A DNA stretch of 64,000 nucleotides from Chrysemys picta bellii (GCF_011386835.1 NC_088797.1:99644264-99708263), one strand, 5' to 3'; positions 1 to 9,933 are shown, numbered from the stretch's first letter. Program-made: numbers and translations. The notes: generated by a model from the letters alone, not told the origin.

Positions 1-1077
1 CATGAGGCAATGTTACTCAATAAGGAAATGCAGTTTCATGTTGAATTGACTTGGAACAAAGTGTTTTGGGTCACTTCCACAAACTGAAATGAAACCTTTT
101 GATTCAGGAATATTGGAACATTTAGTTTTGACTGAAATGCAAAATTCAAACATTTTGCCTTTTTTAGCTCAAAGTTTTTTGAAATGTTTTGTTCCATAAA
201 AATTTTTGCTACTTCAGTTGTTTCAGTTGTCCTCATTTGTGACAAAAACAAATGTTGAAATATTGTAATTTCCTGTGGGATGGAAATTCTGTTTTTTGTC
301 CAGTTCCATTTATTAGCATTATAATATGTCATATTCTGTTAAATTTATTAATCTGATTGAAGACAAGTTAACATCCCATGGCTCTGATATTGCAAGATGT
401 TCCATGGTAGTGGACCCTCATGCCACTGATGTCTTCATTTTGGCTCCATGGTAAACGAGAGGAGAAGGAGCAGGGCCTGTGTTGCTAACACAAGAATTTT
501 TCAAAGTTGATACTTGTTTTTTAGGTAGTGGACACCATTTCCCAAAAGATATTTTCTCACTAAAATGTCTTTCTGTGGAGGGAAAGATGGAGTCAGGAGG
601 GAAAGAGGGAAAGAGTTTTAATTTGGGCACTGCCACTAGCTAGCTGCGTGTCTCTGTCTCCATTTCCCCATTTGTAAAAAAAGTTATTAAATAATATGTA
701 CCCACGAACCTCACAGAAGTATTGTGAGAGCTAATTAATTAATTTTTGAACAGTGCTTTGAGCAGCTACAGCAATATTAACTGCTAAATATTAGTATTAT
801 CAGCAGTCAGTTTGGAAAAGGTCTTGCACTATAAAACTGCCCAGATGCATCAGTGATCTCTTGAAGCTGAGATCAAATCCAATTAATTTTGTGGGAATAA
901 TCCCATTAATTTGCACTTTCAGCTATTTCTGTGCTTTACAAAATACTAAATGAAAACAAGAAAACATACAAACAGTGACTTAATATGAGGATTTGCATCA
1001 GTTTTGATAAAGAATTAGGTTGCAGCTCTATGATTTTCTCCTTTCCATAGATTTCATTTTAATCAGCCTCAGTCAAA
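1..1077. other. AT-rich non-coding sequence, nothing recognised
   Basis: No exon with matching splice sites and no repeat family that I can name. The open frames here are short and low in complexity. Confidence 0.5.
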
Positions 1078-1250
1078 GGGTATATCTACACTGCAATGAA
1101 AACCCCTGGCTGGCCCATGCCAGCCAACTTGGGCTCGCGAGGCTGTGACTGTGGAGCAGTTTCACTGCAGTATAGACTTCCAGGCCCGAGCCCACAAGTC
1201 TAAACAGCAATGAACAGCCTCGCAGCCCGAGCCCATGTCAGCTGGCACAG
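1078..1250. mobile_element. Palindromic MITE, one end missing
   Basis: It starts with GGGTATATCTACACTGCA, the same terminal motif as the element at 55101. The inner part is an imperfect inverted repeat: the arm around 1116-1150 (GC-rich, with TTGGGCTCGCGAGGC) pairs with 1218-1249. The matching far terminus (CTACACT complement) is absent, so it is truncated. It has no coding capacity. The terminal motif suggests Harbinger-type mobilisation, which is inference. Confidence 0.6.
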
Positions 1251-1589
1251 AAACAGGTCAATAAGCTGAAGGACCAGATGGTCTCAGCCTTTAGGGAATT
1301 TTCTACAGCTAAAGAGAAAGTTTTGCTTCTTCTAGGCAAGACAGATAACTTGGGAAAGGGAATTGAACAGTGAAAAGATTAATTATATTTCAAAGAGCTC
1401 CGAAGACTGATTTCTGATGAAAAACTAGAGAAGATATGGCGAAAACAAAAAGTAGTTTTCTTGATAACTCTTTTCCAAGAGTTTTTGGACACTGACATAT
1501 CAAAAAGGTTAAGGTTTTGACACCACTTTGTCCCATCTTAGTACATGGAAATTAAAGTTATCTTTCTATCTATGTACTGTTTAATAAAC

Positions 1590-1725
1590 ACATAGACTCA
1601 TAGACTTTAAGATCAGAAGGGACCATTATGATCATCTGGTCTGACCCCCTGCATGCTGCAGGCCACAAACACTTAATTGTTAGAACAGAAATCAATCCCA
1701 CATCAGCTGAAAAAGCAGAAATAGT
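1590..1725 (-). mobile_element. CR1/L3-type LINE 3' end fragment
   Basis: On the minus strand this ends in a CR1-like terminus (TATGAGTCTATG), preceded by the complement of the 'atctggtctgaccccctgca' block, the usual 3' untranslated sequence of CR1/L3 retrotransposons in turtles, birds and crocodilians. It is about 130 bp and strongly 5' truncated. The same family recurs at 41711 and 16222. Confidence 0.7.
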
Positions 1726-3770
1726 TTTTCCCCTTTTGTCTGGATTTATTACTTACAATCATTTGATAAATAACTTACAAAAGTGATTAATGACTACAAT
1801 GTCATTTTAGAAGGTTGAAACTTTAAAGATTCAAATTAATCAGTTATAGTATATTATTTCTTTAGTTCAGTAGCTGTGCTGATGGATGGATATATGACTA
1901 GGCGTAATTACTGCACATTTTTAAGTCTTTTGACAGGAAATTTTGCACAGTATGTTTACTTTTCCATTTACTTACCAATTTATTTGAAAAAGCACATCAA
2001 ACTTACTAGAGGGATATTGACTTTTTTTTCTTATAAATTGTTTTTGTTCCTAACAGAGTACAACCTTCTGTTTGAATTGTTAAAATTACTGTAATTTTAA
2101 TGGAAAATTAAATTGTCCAGGAGGTAAAACCCTATGTTTCTTGGAAAATGTCAAAGATGCCTTTATTCTTTTAAAAGAAATGTATCCTTTTATAAAGTAG
2201 TAACTCAGCTGCAGTTGGAGTCATTAAGGTATTTTTTCAGCTCCCTAGACTCAAAATGAGATCCTGACTGTAACTACTGTAGCAGGGTGTTGAGACTTGG
2301 GATGCATGGGCATATCCCAGTGCGCTTATTATAGCCCTTAAAAACAGGGAGCAGTATTTGCAGGAGACATGAATAGGAGCAAGAATGTGACCTACAGGAA
2401 TCTAGATACAAGGTTTCCAGCAGACAGGGAAAGAGCCAGGGTCAGAGACACTCTAATATGGCTACACAGTAGCCAGGAATGGCTCCTGAAGGGGAAGGAT
2501 GTGTCCTCTCAGCTGTCAGAAGCTGGGCTACCATATAGTAAGGGTATGTCCTTTTCCCTCCCAGGAAGTTGGGAAAGCCTCAAGTAAGTAGTACCACATA
2601 TTCTGAGATAATTTGCTCTTGATTTGGAACTACTACTTGTGTTCTGTAAAATTGTGCAAGAAAAGACAGTGATAGGATATTTTAAAGTACGAGTTCTTTA
2701 AGTTGGCACTTCTACTCACGTCACCCTACAATTTTCCAGTCAGTTTAACCAGAACTAGGTGAAGTTATTGACAGTGAATATTTTGAATCAAGTGAGAACA
2801 CAGACTAAGAATGTACTGTGGTGCTAATTCCAGTTTACCTGCAACAATTCAGTGTATTCTCGCCATCTTGTGTGCCACGTTCTTAGCACAGCCATAACAA
2901 ATGCTAGAAAACAGCTCAAAATTAATGAGACTACCAGCATTAGGAAAGGGAGTGACCTCTGTTCAGTGGGAGCAAGGGTAAGAAAAGTGGGAGCTGTGGA
3001 GAGGATCCACCTTGCCTTCCACAGCACTCTGGAGCTCATGGTGCTTTAGAGAAGGGAGCAAAGGTTGCTGACAGGGGCAGGGAGTAGAGATTTCCACCAC
3101 TTTCAGCATACCTATCAGTGGAGACCTGGAAAGTCTATTCTACAGTCTAGTACTTTGACCAGAAGTGCTAAGAAGTCAAGGAATAAAATTAAATTATTGC
3201 ATGCCTCACCTCACTGATGGCCTGAGGAGTGTTACAAGGGTGGCACATGATCCCAAATGGGTTCACTGGCAAGAAAGAATATCTGTACCATACTGGAAGA
3301 CATTATACATCAAAATGAAGGTACCCAACAGATAATATCAAGTCTGGATGTAAAATCTGACTGGTTAACAAGTAGTGCAGATCATTCTGAAATTCAAACA
3401 TGGAAACAAATGAACAGGCTGGAGTTAGTCTACAAAAGGCTTCACAACTTTTACTAAGACTAAAACAATACTAAATCGAAATAATGAAGATCTACCAAGG
3501 ACTAACATTAGAATTTTTATATATTCAGTGGTCAACCAGAGGAAGTGCTGATAGAATTTATGGAGCAGTAACCAGCCAGTATATTGTCTTTCATATTTAA
3601 TAACAAACCTATGTATACTGAAAAGGCATGTGGCAGCCCCAGTGAGATCATTACAGTACAGTCAATGTTGGCAGAACAAGGCATGAGACAATTGCAGGCA
3701 GCAATGTGTTTTATTCCAACCCCCTGGACAACATAACTCGTAAGAAATGTCCCTGGCTTTTCAGGGGATA
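1726..3770. other. Non-coding sequence, nothing recognised
   Basis: Several short open frames occur on both strands (for example 2824-3039 minus, hydrophobic), but none has splice sites, domain motifs or a plausible partner exon. I see no repeat with defined ends. Confidence 0.45.
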
Positions 3771-3778
3771 CACTACAA

Positions 3779-4423
3779 CAGGGGTCGGCAAACGTTTTGG
3801 TGAGGGATCTGGCTGGGGGTGCAGGCTCTAGGATGGGGCTGGGGATGAGGAGTTTGGGGTGTAGGAGGGTGCTCTGAGCTAGGACCGAGGGCTTTGGAGG
3901 GGAATCAGGGCTGGGGCAGGCGGTTGGGGTGTGGGAAGGGGTGCAGGTTCTGGTTCGGGGTGGAGGCTCTGGGGTGGTGTTGGGAATGAGGAGTTTGGGA
4001 TGTAGGAGGGTGCTCTGGGCTGATAACAAGGGATTCAGAGGGCAGGAGAGGGATCAGGCTTGGGCAGGGGGTTGGGGGGTGGGGAGAGGCTCGGGGGTGT
4101 AGGCTCCGGGTGGCGCTTACCTCAAGCGGCTCCCAGAAGTAGCGGCATGTCCCTTCTCTGGCTCCTATGCAGGGGCGCAGACAGGCGGCTCTGCATGCTG
4201 CTCCGTCCACAGGCACCGCCCCTGCAGCTCTCATTGGAGTGCCAGAGGGGGCCATTGGTGCGTGGCCTTTGAAGCACATAGGAGCTGGAGGAGGGCCATG
4301 CCACGGCTTCCTGGAGCCGCGTGGAATGGCCCCCAACCCTGCTCCCCAGCAGGAGCTTGAGGGACAGCTTAAAATGGCTGGTGGGCTGGATCCGGCCTGC
4401 AGGCCGCACTTTGCCCAGCCCTG
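3779..4423. mobile_element. Non-autonomous hAT element (645 bp)
   Basis: The ends are CAGGGGTCGGCAAAC and, in complement, CAGGGCTGGGCAAAG, a typical hAT terminal inverted repeat. It is flanked by near-identical 8-bp duplications, CACTACAA (3771-3778) and CACTACAG (4424-4431). The interior is GC-rich, with a roughly 130-bp unit (GATGAGGAGTTTGGG...) repeated twice with divergence between 3830 and 4080. The long open frames inside come from this G-rich repeat and are not genes. Confidence 0.82.
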
Positions 4424-4431
4424 CACTACAG

Positions 4432-4813
4432 CAAGAGTTACAAAAGTCCAAATCAGACTAAGTTCAGAATTGCTCACTCGCTTATACTGTTCAACATGCC
4501 TACATGCAGAGGTCCTCCTAGCCCAAGTTCCAGGAATGATGTCCCTCCCTAGAACCAAGGACCCACTTCCCTAATGAAGCCTGCCAGTCAGTCCCTTCCT
4601 TACATGAACACTTAGTTGCCCTTTTATCCTCTTGGTAGTGCTGTTATATACATGTTGCCATGTGATGCTACACTACAAAAATAACTCTACCCAATAGCAG
4701 GCTAACTTCATCTGCAAAATAAAAACTTCCTCATAGCAAAATGTGGAATCACCATTCATACACCTGGCAATATTGTAGGTTTAGCAGCAGTGTGGAGGAG
4801 AAGGGGGGACGGG
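4432..4813. other. Non-coding spacer, nothing recognised
   Basis: Unique-looking sequence between the hAT element and the retrovirus, ending in a G/A-rich stretch that contains the retroviral target site. Confidence 0.5.
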
Positions 4814-4819
4814 AGGAGG
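4814..4819. repeat. Retroviral target-site duplication, left copy
   Basis: AGGAGG directly abuts the LTR and is repeated exactly at 7617-7622. Six bases is the duplication size known for alpha- and betaretroviral integrases. Confidence 0.85.
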
Positions 4820-5257
4820 TGTGGGGTCCCATGCGGAGCGGATAAAGCACACGACCAATGTGGTTGCAAGCTGAATCCAATTCTGTTTATTACAAGCTTT
4901 CTTTTATAGTTTTTCTTAACATTACATAACACAATTAGGCTATAATCACACATCTACGGATTGGACAAAAAGGAGAATCATGTGTTTATCACATGTATAG
5001 CCCCACACTGATTGGTTCAACCGTTCCTTACATAAGGCCATGATTTGTTTACCTCATCTTATATAATCCTAGACCACCAGGGGGCCTTACATAAGGCCAT
5101 GATTTATTACCTTGTTTACCTCATCTTATATAATCCCTAGACCACCGGGGGGCCTTACATAAGGCCATGATTTATTACCTTGCAAGTGTCCCATCGTGAC
5201 CCTTACCTCCTCATGGAACTTTCCATTAGGTTGGTGTAGGGATGATACATCCCCACA
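4820..5257 (-). repeat. 3' LTR of the endogenous retrovirus (438 bp)
   Basis: On the minus strand it begins TGTGGGGATG and ends in CCACA. It matches 7177-7616 almost throughout, including the U3 direct repeats, the TATA box and the polyadenylation signal. It differs by about four substitutions and two single-base indels. Confidence 0.93.
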
Positions 5258-6285
5258 CATCCCCCCTTTTTCTTAAATAAGGAACTTTTTAAGAAACGTA
5301 ATATTACGTAAATGCCCACGAAAACCATTGGGGTGTAAATAGGGATAACCAATAAGATATGTTCTAAAGGGATCCGATGGGGTGGCCATGGACAAGCAAA
5401 AAGGGCTTCTTGGCCAGTCTGGTTTGCCCAGGTGACCCAAACATTTTGTCGTGGGTTAACAAAAGGTACAGAGTTTGGACATACAAAGACCCCTGCTCCT
5501 ATAATAAGGAGTCCGAACAAACAGAAGTACAGCATTATTAAGTGTTTAGGCTGTGACAAACAACAAGTGCAGGTCCGGTGTCGCGGGGTCGTCATCCGGC
5601 TTCTGCGTGGCGGCGTCAGGAGCATGTCCGCAAATTTAACAGAATCATAGGGGCACATGGCCTGTCCCACAAAGATTTGCTTAATCAGGGATTGCACATA
5701 GGGATTATGCAGGTCGTACGACATAATGGATTTCTGCGCCTCTTTAACGAGCTTCCAATTCAATGGAGCCCAGTGCCGTTGGTCCGGATGACGCGGGTCC
5801 GTCATGACCGGGAAGGCGCTGGGGGGGAACTGACCTTTTATGTGGGCTTTTTTAATTAAACCAAACCATTTTTGTGCCGGATCCGGTGGGCCAGGTCCGC
5901 CGCCCGTACCCGGATCACTGTTTGGCACTACGGGCGAGGGGGCACCCGAGGAGTACGCAGGAGGGGCTATTGGGCTCGTTGTAACGAAAGGATTTGAGGA
6001 CGGGGCCACCAACGGACGGCCAGGTAGCGTGCGGCGAGGCGGCTTTGGCGGCGGCACGCCAGGGTGCAGCGGATGGCCTGCGCATCCTGTCAAGCAGTCC
6101 CACATGCCGCAAGCACAAGCTTTAGCCTGGCCCGGGGGGGGCCCGGATGCGTTTGTTCGATAGTCCAATGTAGGCGGGCCCCCTTTCAGGGCTCGGAGCA
6201 GGTGAGACTGCGGGGGTGCCTTTCCGGCAATGTGTGACACGCGACTCAAAAGTTTCTGTAGTGTCTCTAAACTTCTGGTCCGAAT
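5203..6285 (-). pseudogene. Retroviral gag (p10/capsid) - env fusion frame
   Basis: Open minus-strand frame continuing the gag frame after one TAA at 6286-6288. Positions below count from base 6249, where the codon is TTG rather than ATG. Residues 1-125 are proline-rich, with a PPAY late-domain motif at 96-99, as in the p10 region of gag. Residues 127-213 resemble the N-terminal half of a class II capsid (WFGLIKKAH..., LNWKLVKEAQ, PYVQSLI). At about residue 215 the frame passes directly into an envelope-like start: a hydrophobic signal segment at 238-257, then a surface-protein start containing VWVTWANQTGQ. After a second deletion it ends in a membrane anchor (296-320) and a basic tail. The tail codons run through the polypurine tract into the LTR. 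All of pol and most of env are gone, so enzyme and receptor-binding functions are absent. The fusion is seen directly; whether it is translated is unknown. Confidence 0.8.
5261..5274 (-). other. Polypurine tract
   Basis: Minus strand AAGAAAAAGGGGGG, three bases before the 3' LTR. This is the expected site of plus-strand DNA priming, and it also encodes lysine/glycine residues of the envelope tail. Confidence 0.88.
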
Positions 6286-6795
6286 TTAAAACCTCCATTG
6301 GAGATTCGGTGTCGGGGGTAACGGAATATCACAAGGGTCAAGTTCCGGTGCCGGAGCCGACGGCGCGAGCGGAATAAAGGTGTTCTTACCTCCAAAAAAT
6401 TTTCGCACTCCTATGGGCAGGACAGTCGGCGGCTCCGTCAGTACAGGCGACTTAGGCTGAGAGGTCACCCTTTTTTGAAAAAGGTCATCTATCGCCGACT
6501 GCACCTCAGCTTCGGCTGTGAGGGTCTCAATCAATTTTTTAGATTTGCACCAAATCTGGCTCAAGGAGACAGCCTCTTTGTTGTCGTGGGCAACCGATTT
6601 CCATAGATCAGAGCCGAGGCTTTCCCAGACTGCTTTATCAAAGACAGTATCAGGAGTAACAAAAAACCCGCGTCTCTGCCCCCATTTCAACAAACGGGAC
6701 AACGCGTCAGAGGGAAGCTTCTCTCCCCGCTTTTCAGCGATGCGTAATAAAAAATCATGCACTGTCTCCTCCTCTGCAGACAAAGCAGAGCCCAT
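6286..6795 (-). pseudogene. Retroviral gag, matrix-like N-terminal part
   Basis: 169 codons from an ATG at 6795 to TAA at 6286. The start is Met-Gly-Ser, a plausible N-myristoylation context for membrane targeting of Gag. Residues 10-105 are helical and basic/acidic mixed like a retroviral matrix domain (LSRLLKWGQRRGFF, AVWESLGSDLWKSV). Residues 113-165 are proline-rich linker. The stop is in the same frame as the downstream capsid part, so the gag frame is broken only by this codon; whether it is a decay mutation or fixed in the family cannot be told from one copy. The upstream leader contains three repeats but no better start. Confidence 0.8.
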
Positions 6796-6818
6796 TTTAT
6801 TAAATGCAGCCGCTCACC

Positions 6819-7136
6819 TGTGAGCTCACAAACGTCTCTCTCGGAAGACCAGGAGCCGGTATCCTCCGGTACCTCCTGCCGCGGCTGCCATCTCCGCCTT
6901 TTCTCACCGAACGCTTCAGTCGGCTGTGAGCTCACGAACGTCTCTCTCGGACGACCAGGAGCCGGTATCCTCCGGTACCTCCTGCCACGGCTGCCACCTC
7001 CGCCTTTTCTCACCGAACGCTTCAGTCGGCTGTGAGCTCACAAACATCTCTCTCGGACGACCAGGAGCCGGTATCCTTCGGTACCTCCTGCCGCAGCTGC
7101 CACCTCCGCCTTTTCTCACCGAACGCTTCAGTCGGC
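6819..7136 (-). repeat. Triplicated 106-bp repeat in the retroviral leader
   Basis: Three head-to-tail copies begin at 6819, 6925 and 7031 (exact spacing 106 bp) with only a few substitutions. They fill almost the whole leader between primer-binding site and gag ATG, where the packaging/dimerisation signal is expected. Each unit on the minus strand carries candidate splice-donor-like strings (AGGTACC, CGGTGAG). The short open frames over it are repeats of one another and not genes. Confidence 0.9.
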
Positions 7137-7156
7137 TGCCTCGATGTCCAAGCCGA

Positions 7157-7174
7157 ATCACGTCGGGGTCACCA
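7157..7174 (-). other. Primer-binding site, tRNA-Trp type
   Basis: Minus strand TGGTGACCCCGACGTGAT, two bases after the 5' LTR. This 18-mer is complementary to the 3' end of tRNA-Trp and is the primer site class used by avian leukosis/sarcoma viruses (established knowledge). Confidence 0.92.
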
Positions 7175-7243
7175 TTTGTGGCGGTCCCATGCGGAGCGGA
7201 TAAAGCACACGACCAATGTGGTTGCAAGCTGAATCCAATTCTG

Positions 7244-7249
7244 TTTATT
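7244..7249 (-). terminator. LTR polyadenylation signal AATAAA
   Basis: AATAAA on the minus strand, about 16 bases downstream of the TATA box. It therefore lies in U3 ahead of the likely cap site, which implies a short R region as in avian leukosis-type LTRs. Confidence 0.75.
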
Positions 7250-7259
7250 ACAAGCTTTC

Positions 7260-7266
7260 TTTTATA
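7260..7266 (-). promoter_or_regulatory. LTR TATA box
   Basis: TATAAAA on the minus strand in the context CTATAAAAGAAAG. It is the only good TATA box in the LTR near the polyadenylation signal. Confidence 0.75.
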
Positions 7267-7279
7267 GTTTTTCTTAACA

Positions 7280-7521
7280 TTACATAACACAATTAGGCTA
7301 TAATCACAGATCTACGGATTGGACAAGAAGGAGAATCATGTGTTTATCACATGTATAGCCCCACACCGATTGGTTCAACCGTTCCTTACATAAGGCCATG
7401 ATTTGTTTACCTCATCTTATATAATCCTAGATCACCAGGGGGCCTTACATAAGGCCATGATTTATTACCTTGTTTACCTCATCTTATATAATCCCTAGAC
7501 CACCAGGGGGGCCTTACATAA
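7280..7521 (-). promoter_or_regulatory. U3 enhancer-like repeats with four TTATGTAA cores
   Basis: Direct repeats of CCTTACATAAGGCCATGATT begin at 7384, 7443 and 7512. Each contains TTATGTAA on the minus strand; a fourth core lies at 7280-7287. TTAYGTAA is the known core bound by PAR-bZIP/NFIL3 and related C/EBP factors. Binding is inference. Confidence 0.5.
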
Positions 7522-7616
7522 GGCCATGATTTATTACCTTGCAAGTGTCCCATCGTGACCCTTACCTCCTCATGGAACTTTCCATTAGGTTGGTGTAGGG
7601 ATGATACATCCCCACA

Positions 7617-7622
7617 AGGAGG
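7617..7622. repeat. Retroviral target-site duplication, right copy
   Basis: AGGAGG, identical to 4814-4819. Confidence 0.85.
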
Positions 7623-8984
7623 GAGGTGCAGCACATCCCAAAAGAAGTAGGAAATCTACTACAAACATTTGGGGGTGGAGATGTCAATAGCAGCCCCAAA
7701 TGGGAAAAAAGTAAAATCAGAGAATGACAAAGTCTGAAAACAAATACATTGTATAGTAAAGATTACTGAAGAACAGTGGGCGTATGATAGATAATTGCAA
7801 ATTATTCTACTGTTGCTTTAAGATGCAACTCAGTAAATTGGGAGATTTTTTTCATAAGATGTGATTTGATTGATTTTCATTTTGCTAGTATGTGTTAGTA
7901 TTCTTCTGCACACTCTAGGTATACGGAGGCATGTGCTGGACAAATTAAAGTTAATAAGGTGTTTTTTCTGGACCTCTTGTTCTTGCAAGCAATGAAGGGA
8001 TTATATGCCTATTAAAAAGCCAATGGCTGCACAACAATATTTCTAAAAGCAGATGCCAATACTCCCATATCCTCCACCCCTGAATAGAGGTCAGACTTTG
8101 GAAAGCTGAGATTTGATCATTTTTTCTTTTGTAAATGTCTGTTAAGATGGAAGTTTGAATTCTCTCTGTTAAAATTGACAAGAGGAATATATTTACAGTA
8201 GCTGCTGGTTCTTGTTCTTTTATACCAGTATTCTCCTTGTGACTTTTTGACACTGTATGATATTAAAAGTTATATAAAAATCATGAAACTTTAGAAAGAA
8301 AAAAGTGAATTCACTCCAAACTGCCCAAAAATCTGTGGGGCTAACCTAAGCATCTAGAAGAAATTATACAAGTAACATTTTTTCCTGTATTGGCCATTAG
8401 CCATAGTAACACGCTAATGTATGTTCAAGAATGCTACAATTTCCTATCACATAAATATTTCTCACTACAGTTATGCCAAAGACTAGAACTTGCTAAAGTA
8501 TTTATAATAGACCAATTATTATGTATATTTAACTCCTTTTTCCCCTCTGTAAATTGTCCATGAACAGACTTCAATTTCTATTAAATATATTCATTATTTG
8601 AACTATTCAATCAGTAGTTTAAACTAATCTATTTCAAGGTATGTTGCTTAAGAGCTATTCCCACTGGAATTGTGTTGGAATCCTTGCCATTCATAATTTA
8701 CTGTGCTGCGTGACTGGTAACCTAAATCACATGGTATTCTTTTTGCTCTCTGGTTGATGACTCCCAAGCCCACAAAGATCTTTTAGATGGCCACTAAAAG
8801 AAAAGCACTTCCAGCCCAAATATTTATATGCATACATATTTACACAAGTATTTGCAAGACTATTTTTGTGCAAATGTTCTTGAGAACAAATGTTTGCATA
8901 CACAAATATTCAAAGAAAGCACATTGAAGGGGGTCACAAATACCATCTAGTTCTTCTTCAGGTGACCTGAATGTGATATAGCAG
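7623..8984. other. Non-coding sequence, nothing recognised
   Basis: AT-rich sequence with only short accidental frames (for example 7951-8253 minus). No repeat ends seen. Confidence 0.5.
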
Positions 8985-9110
8985 GTGACCTGAAGAATAG
9001 TTCTGTGGAGCTCGAAAGTGTGTCTCTTTCACCAACAGAAGTTGGTCCAATAAAAGATATTACCTCATCCACCTTATCTCTTTCCTATCCTGGAACCAAC
9101 ATGACTACAA
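8985..9110 (-). repeat. Dispersed SINE-like repeat, copy 1
   Basis: Shares a block with 17392-17487 and, in opposite orientation, with 36376-36510 (AACAGAAGTTGGTCCAATAA, AGATATTACCTCA). It ends in an ACTACAACAACAC tail. The family is not named here; no coding capacity. Confidence 0.6.
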
Positions 9111-9289
9111 CAACACTGCAAACAACAATGGTTGATTCTTATAGACCAGAGCAACATATGTTTGCCACTGCCAAAAAAATAGTTATTTGTTTCAGCCTCT
9201 TCATCCAAATTGAATGTATCAAATGTTTCAGCGAGAAAACAATTTGGCAAGTCAACAACTACATCAAGGTATACAACAAAATTCAATTT

Positions 9290-9597
9290 TCTACATGCTA
9301 CAATGATAACTGAAGCAGAAAGAAGCAGTGTGCAGTTACTGTTTGCTCTTGGTTCTGATGGAGTAAAGCTAGCCTATCAAGAGTGGGCACTAATGGAACA
9401 TATCTTCCTTATACTCAGTCCCTTTGAGACAGTCACTTGTGATATATTTTCTGATAATGCTGGTATAAGCCAGGTCATTCCTCTTATCAGACTCCTGAAA
9501 CACTACTTGAGCATGCTCAAAAAATCATTTAGGAAAAGTCAAGTTCTTAATGCTATATCGCTGATTGATTCCATGCAAGGAAGATTCACATAAGTGA
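9290..9597 (+). pseudogene. hAT transposase remnant (ZBED-like)
   Basis: About 100 codons in one frame, ending at a TAA. The stretch WALMEHIFLILSPFETVT, followed by SDNAGISQVIPLIRLLKHYL, matches the region of hAT/ZBED-type transposases between the catalytic core and the C-terminal dimerisation domain, where a 'L.PFE..T...S...' block and 'IP....L...L' helix are typical. No BED zinc finger, no catalytic D/D/E and no HATC domain are visible, so it is an internal fragment and not a gene. Frame upstream of about 9290 is repeat-derived. It sits just before an unrelated 309-bp hAT MITE. Confidence 0.6.
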
Positions 9598-9624
9598 AAA
9601 TCATTAGTTTGATATAATCTAAGC

Positions 9625-9933
9625 CAGTGGTTCCCAAACTTGTTCCACCCTTGTTCAGGGAAAGCCCCGGGTGGGCCGGGCTGGTTTGTGTACCTGCCAT
9701 GTCCGCAGGTTCGGATGATCGCGGCTCCCAGTGGCCACGATTCGCTGCTCCAAGCCGATGGGAGCTCCCTCGGCCCGTGCTGCTTCCAGCAGCTCCCATT
9801 GCCCTAGAGCAGCGAATCGCAGCCACTGGGAGCAGCGATTGGCCAGACCTGCGGACGCGGCAGGTACACATACTGGCCTGGCCCAACAGGGGCTTTCCCT
9901 GCACAAGCAACAGAACAAGTTTGGGAACCACTG
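9625..9933. mobile_element. Palindromic hAT MITE (309 bp)
   Basis: Ends CAGTGGTTCCCAAACTTGTT and its inverse match almost perfectly, and the whole unit is a long imperfect palindrome. It is flanked by ATCTAAGC (9617-9624) and CTCTAAGC (9934-9941), seven of eight bases identical, as expected for hAT. Open frames on both strands are a by-product of the GC-rich palindrome. Confidence 0.85.

Larger units (their letters stand above)
4820..7616 (-). mobile_element. Internally deleted endogenous retrovirus, alpharetrovirus-like, pol-less
   Basis: A complete 2,797-bp provirus on the minus strand. It has two LTRs (7177-7616 and 4820-5257), an exact 6-bp duplication, a tRNA-Trp primer-binding site, a leader with three tandem repeats, a matrix-like gag start, a capsid N-terminal piece fused in frame to envelope pieces, and a polypurine tract. 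Distal gag, protease, reverse transcriptase, RNase H and integrase are missing. Use of tRNA-Trp is the known primer choice of the avian leukosis-sarcoma group; capsid motifs look class II (alpha/beta). About six differences separate the LTRs by eye (four substitutions and two 1-bp indels), so the insertion is comparatively young. Any movement would need proteins supplied in trans. It lies downstream of the last visible ADGRA exon, in the same orientation as that gene. Confidence 0.93.
7177..7616 (-). repeat. 5' LTR of the endogenous retrovirus (440 bp)
   Basis: Minus strand 5'-TGTGGGGATG...CCGCCACA-3'. It contains U3 direct repeats (7384-7530), a TATA box, an AATAAA just downstream of it, and a short R/U5. 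It pairs with 4820-5257. Confidence 0.93.

Noticed and set aside
2824..3039. 71-codon minus frame with a hydrophobic segment, considered as the ADGRA first transmembrane exon
   Set aside because: No residue pattern of the ADGRA transmembrane region and no matching splice phase.
3532..4574. Open frames of 165, 217 and 135 codons on both strands
   Set aside because: They lie in the GC-rich, internally repeated hAT element (3779-4423), overlap each other on both strands, are Pro/Ser/Gly-biased and match no family.
6819..7136. Possible CRISPR-like array
   Set aside because: Period 106 bp with no spacer variation; it is a tandem triplication in a retroviral leader in a vertebrate genome.
6757..7290. 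Plus- and minus-strand frames of 66-124 codons in the retroviral leader
   Set aside because: They are translations of the 106-bp tandem repeat and LTR and repeat each other.
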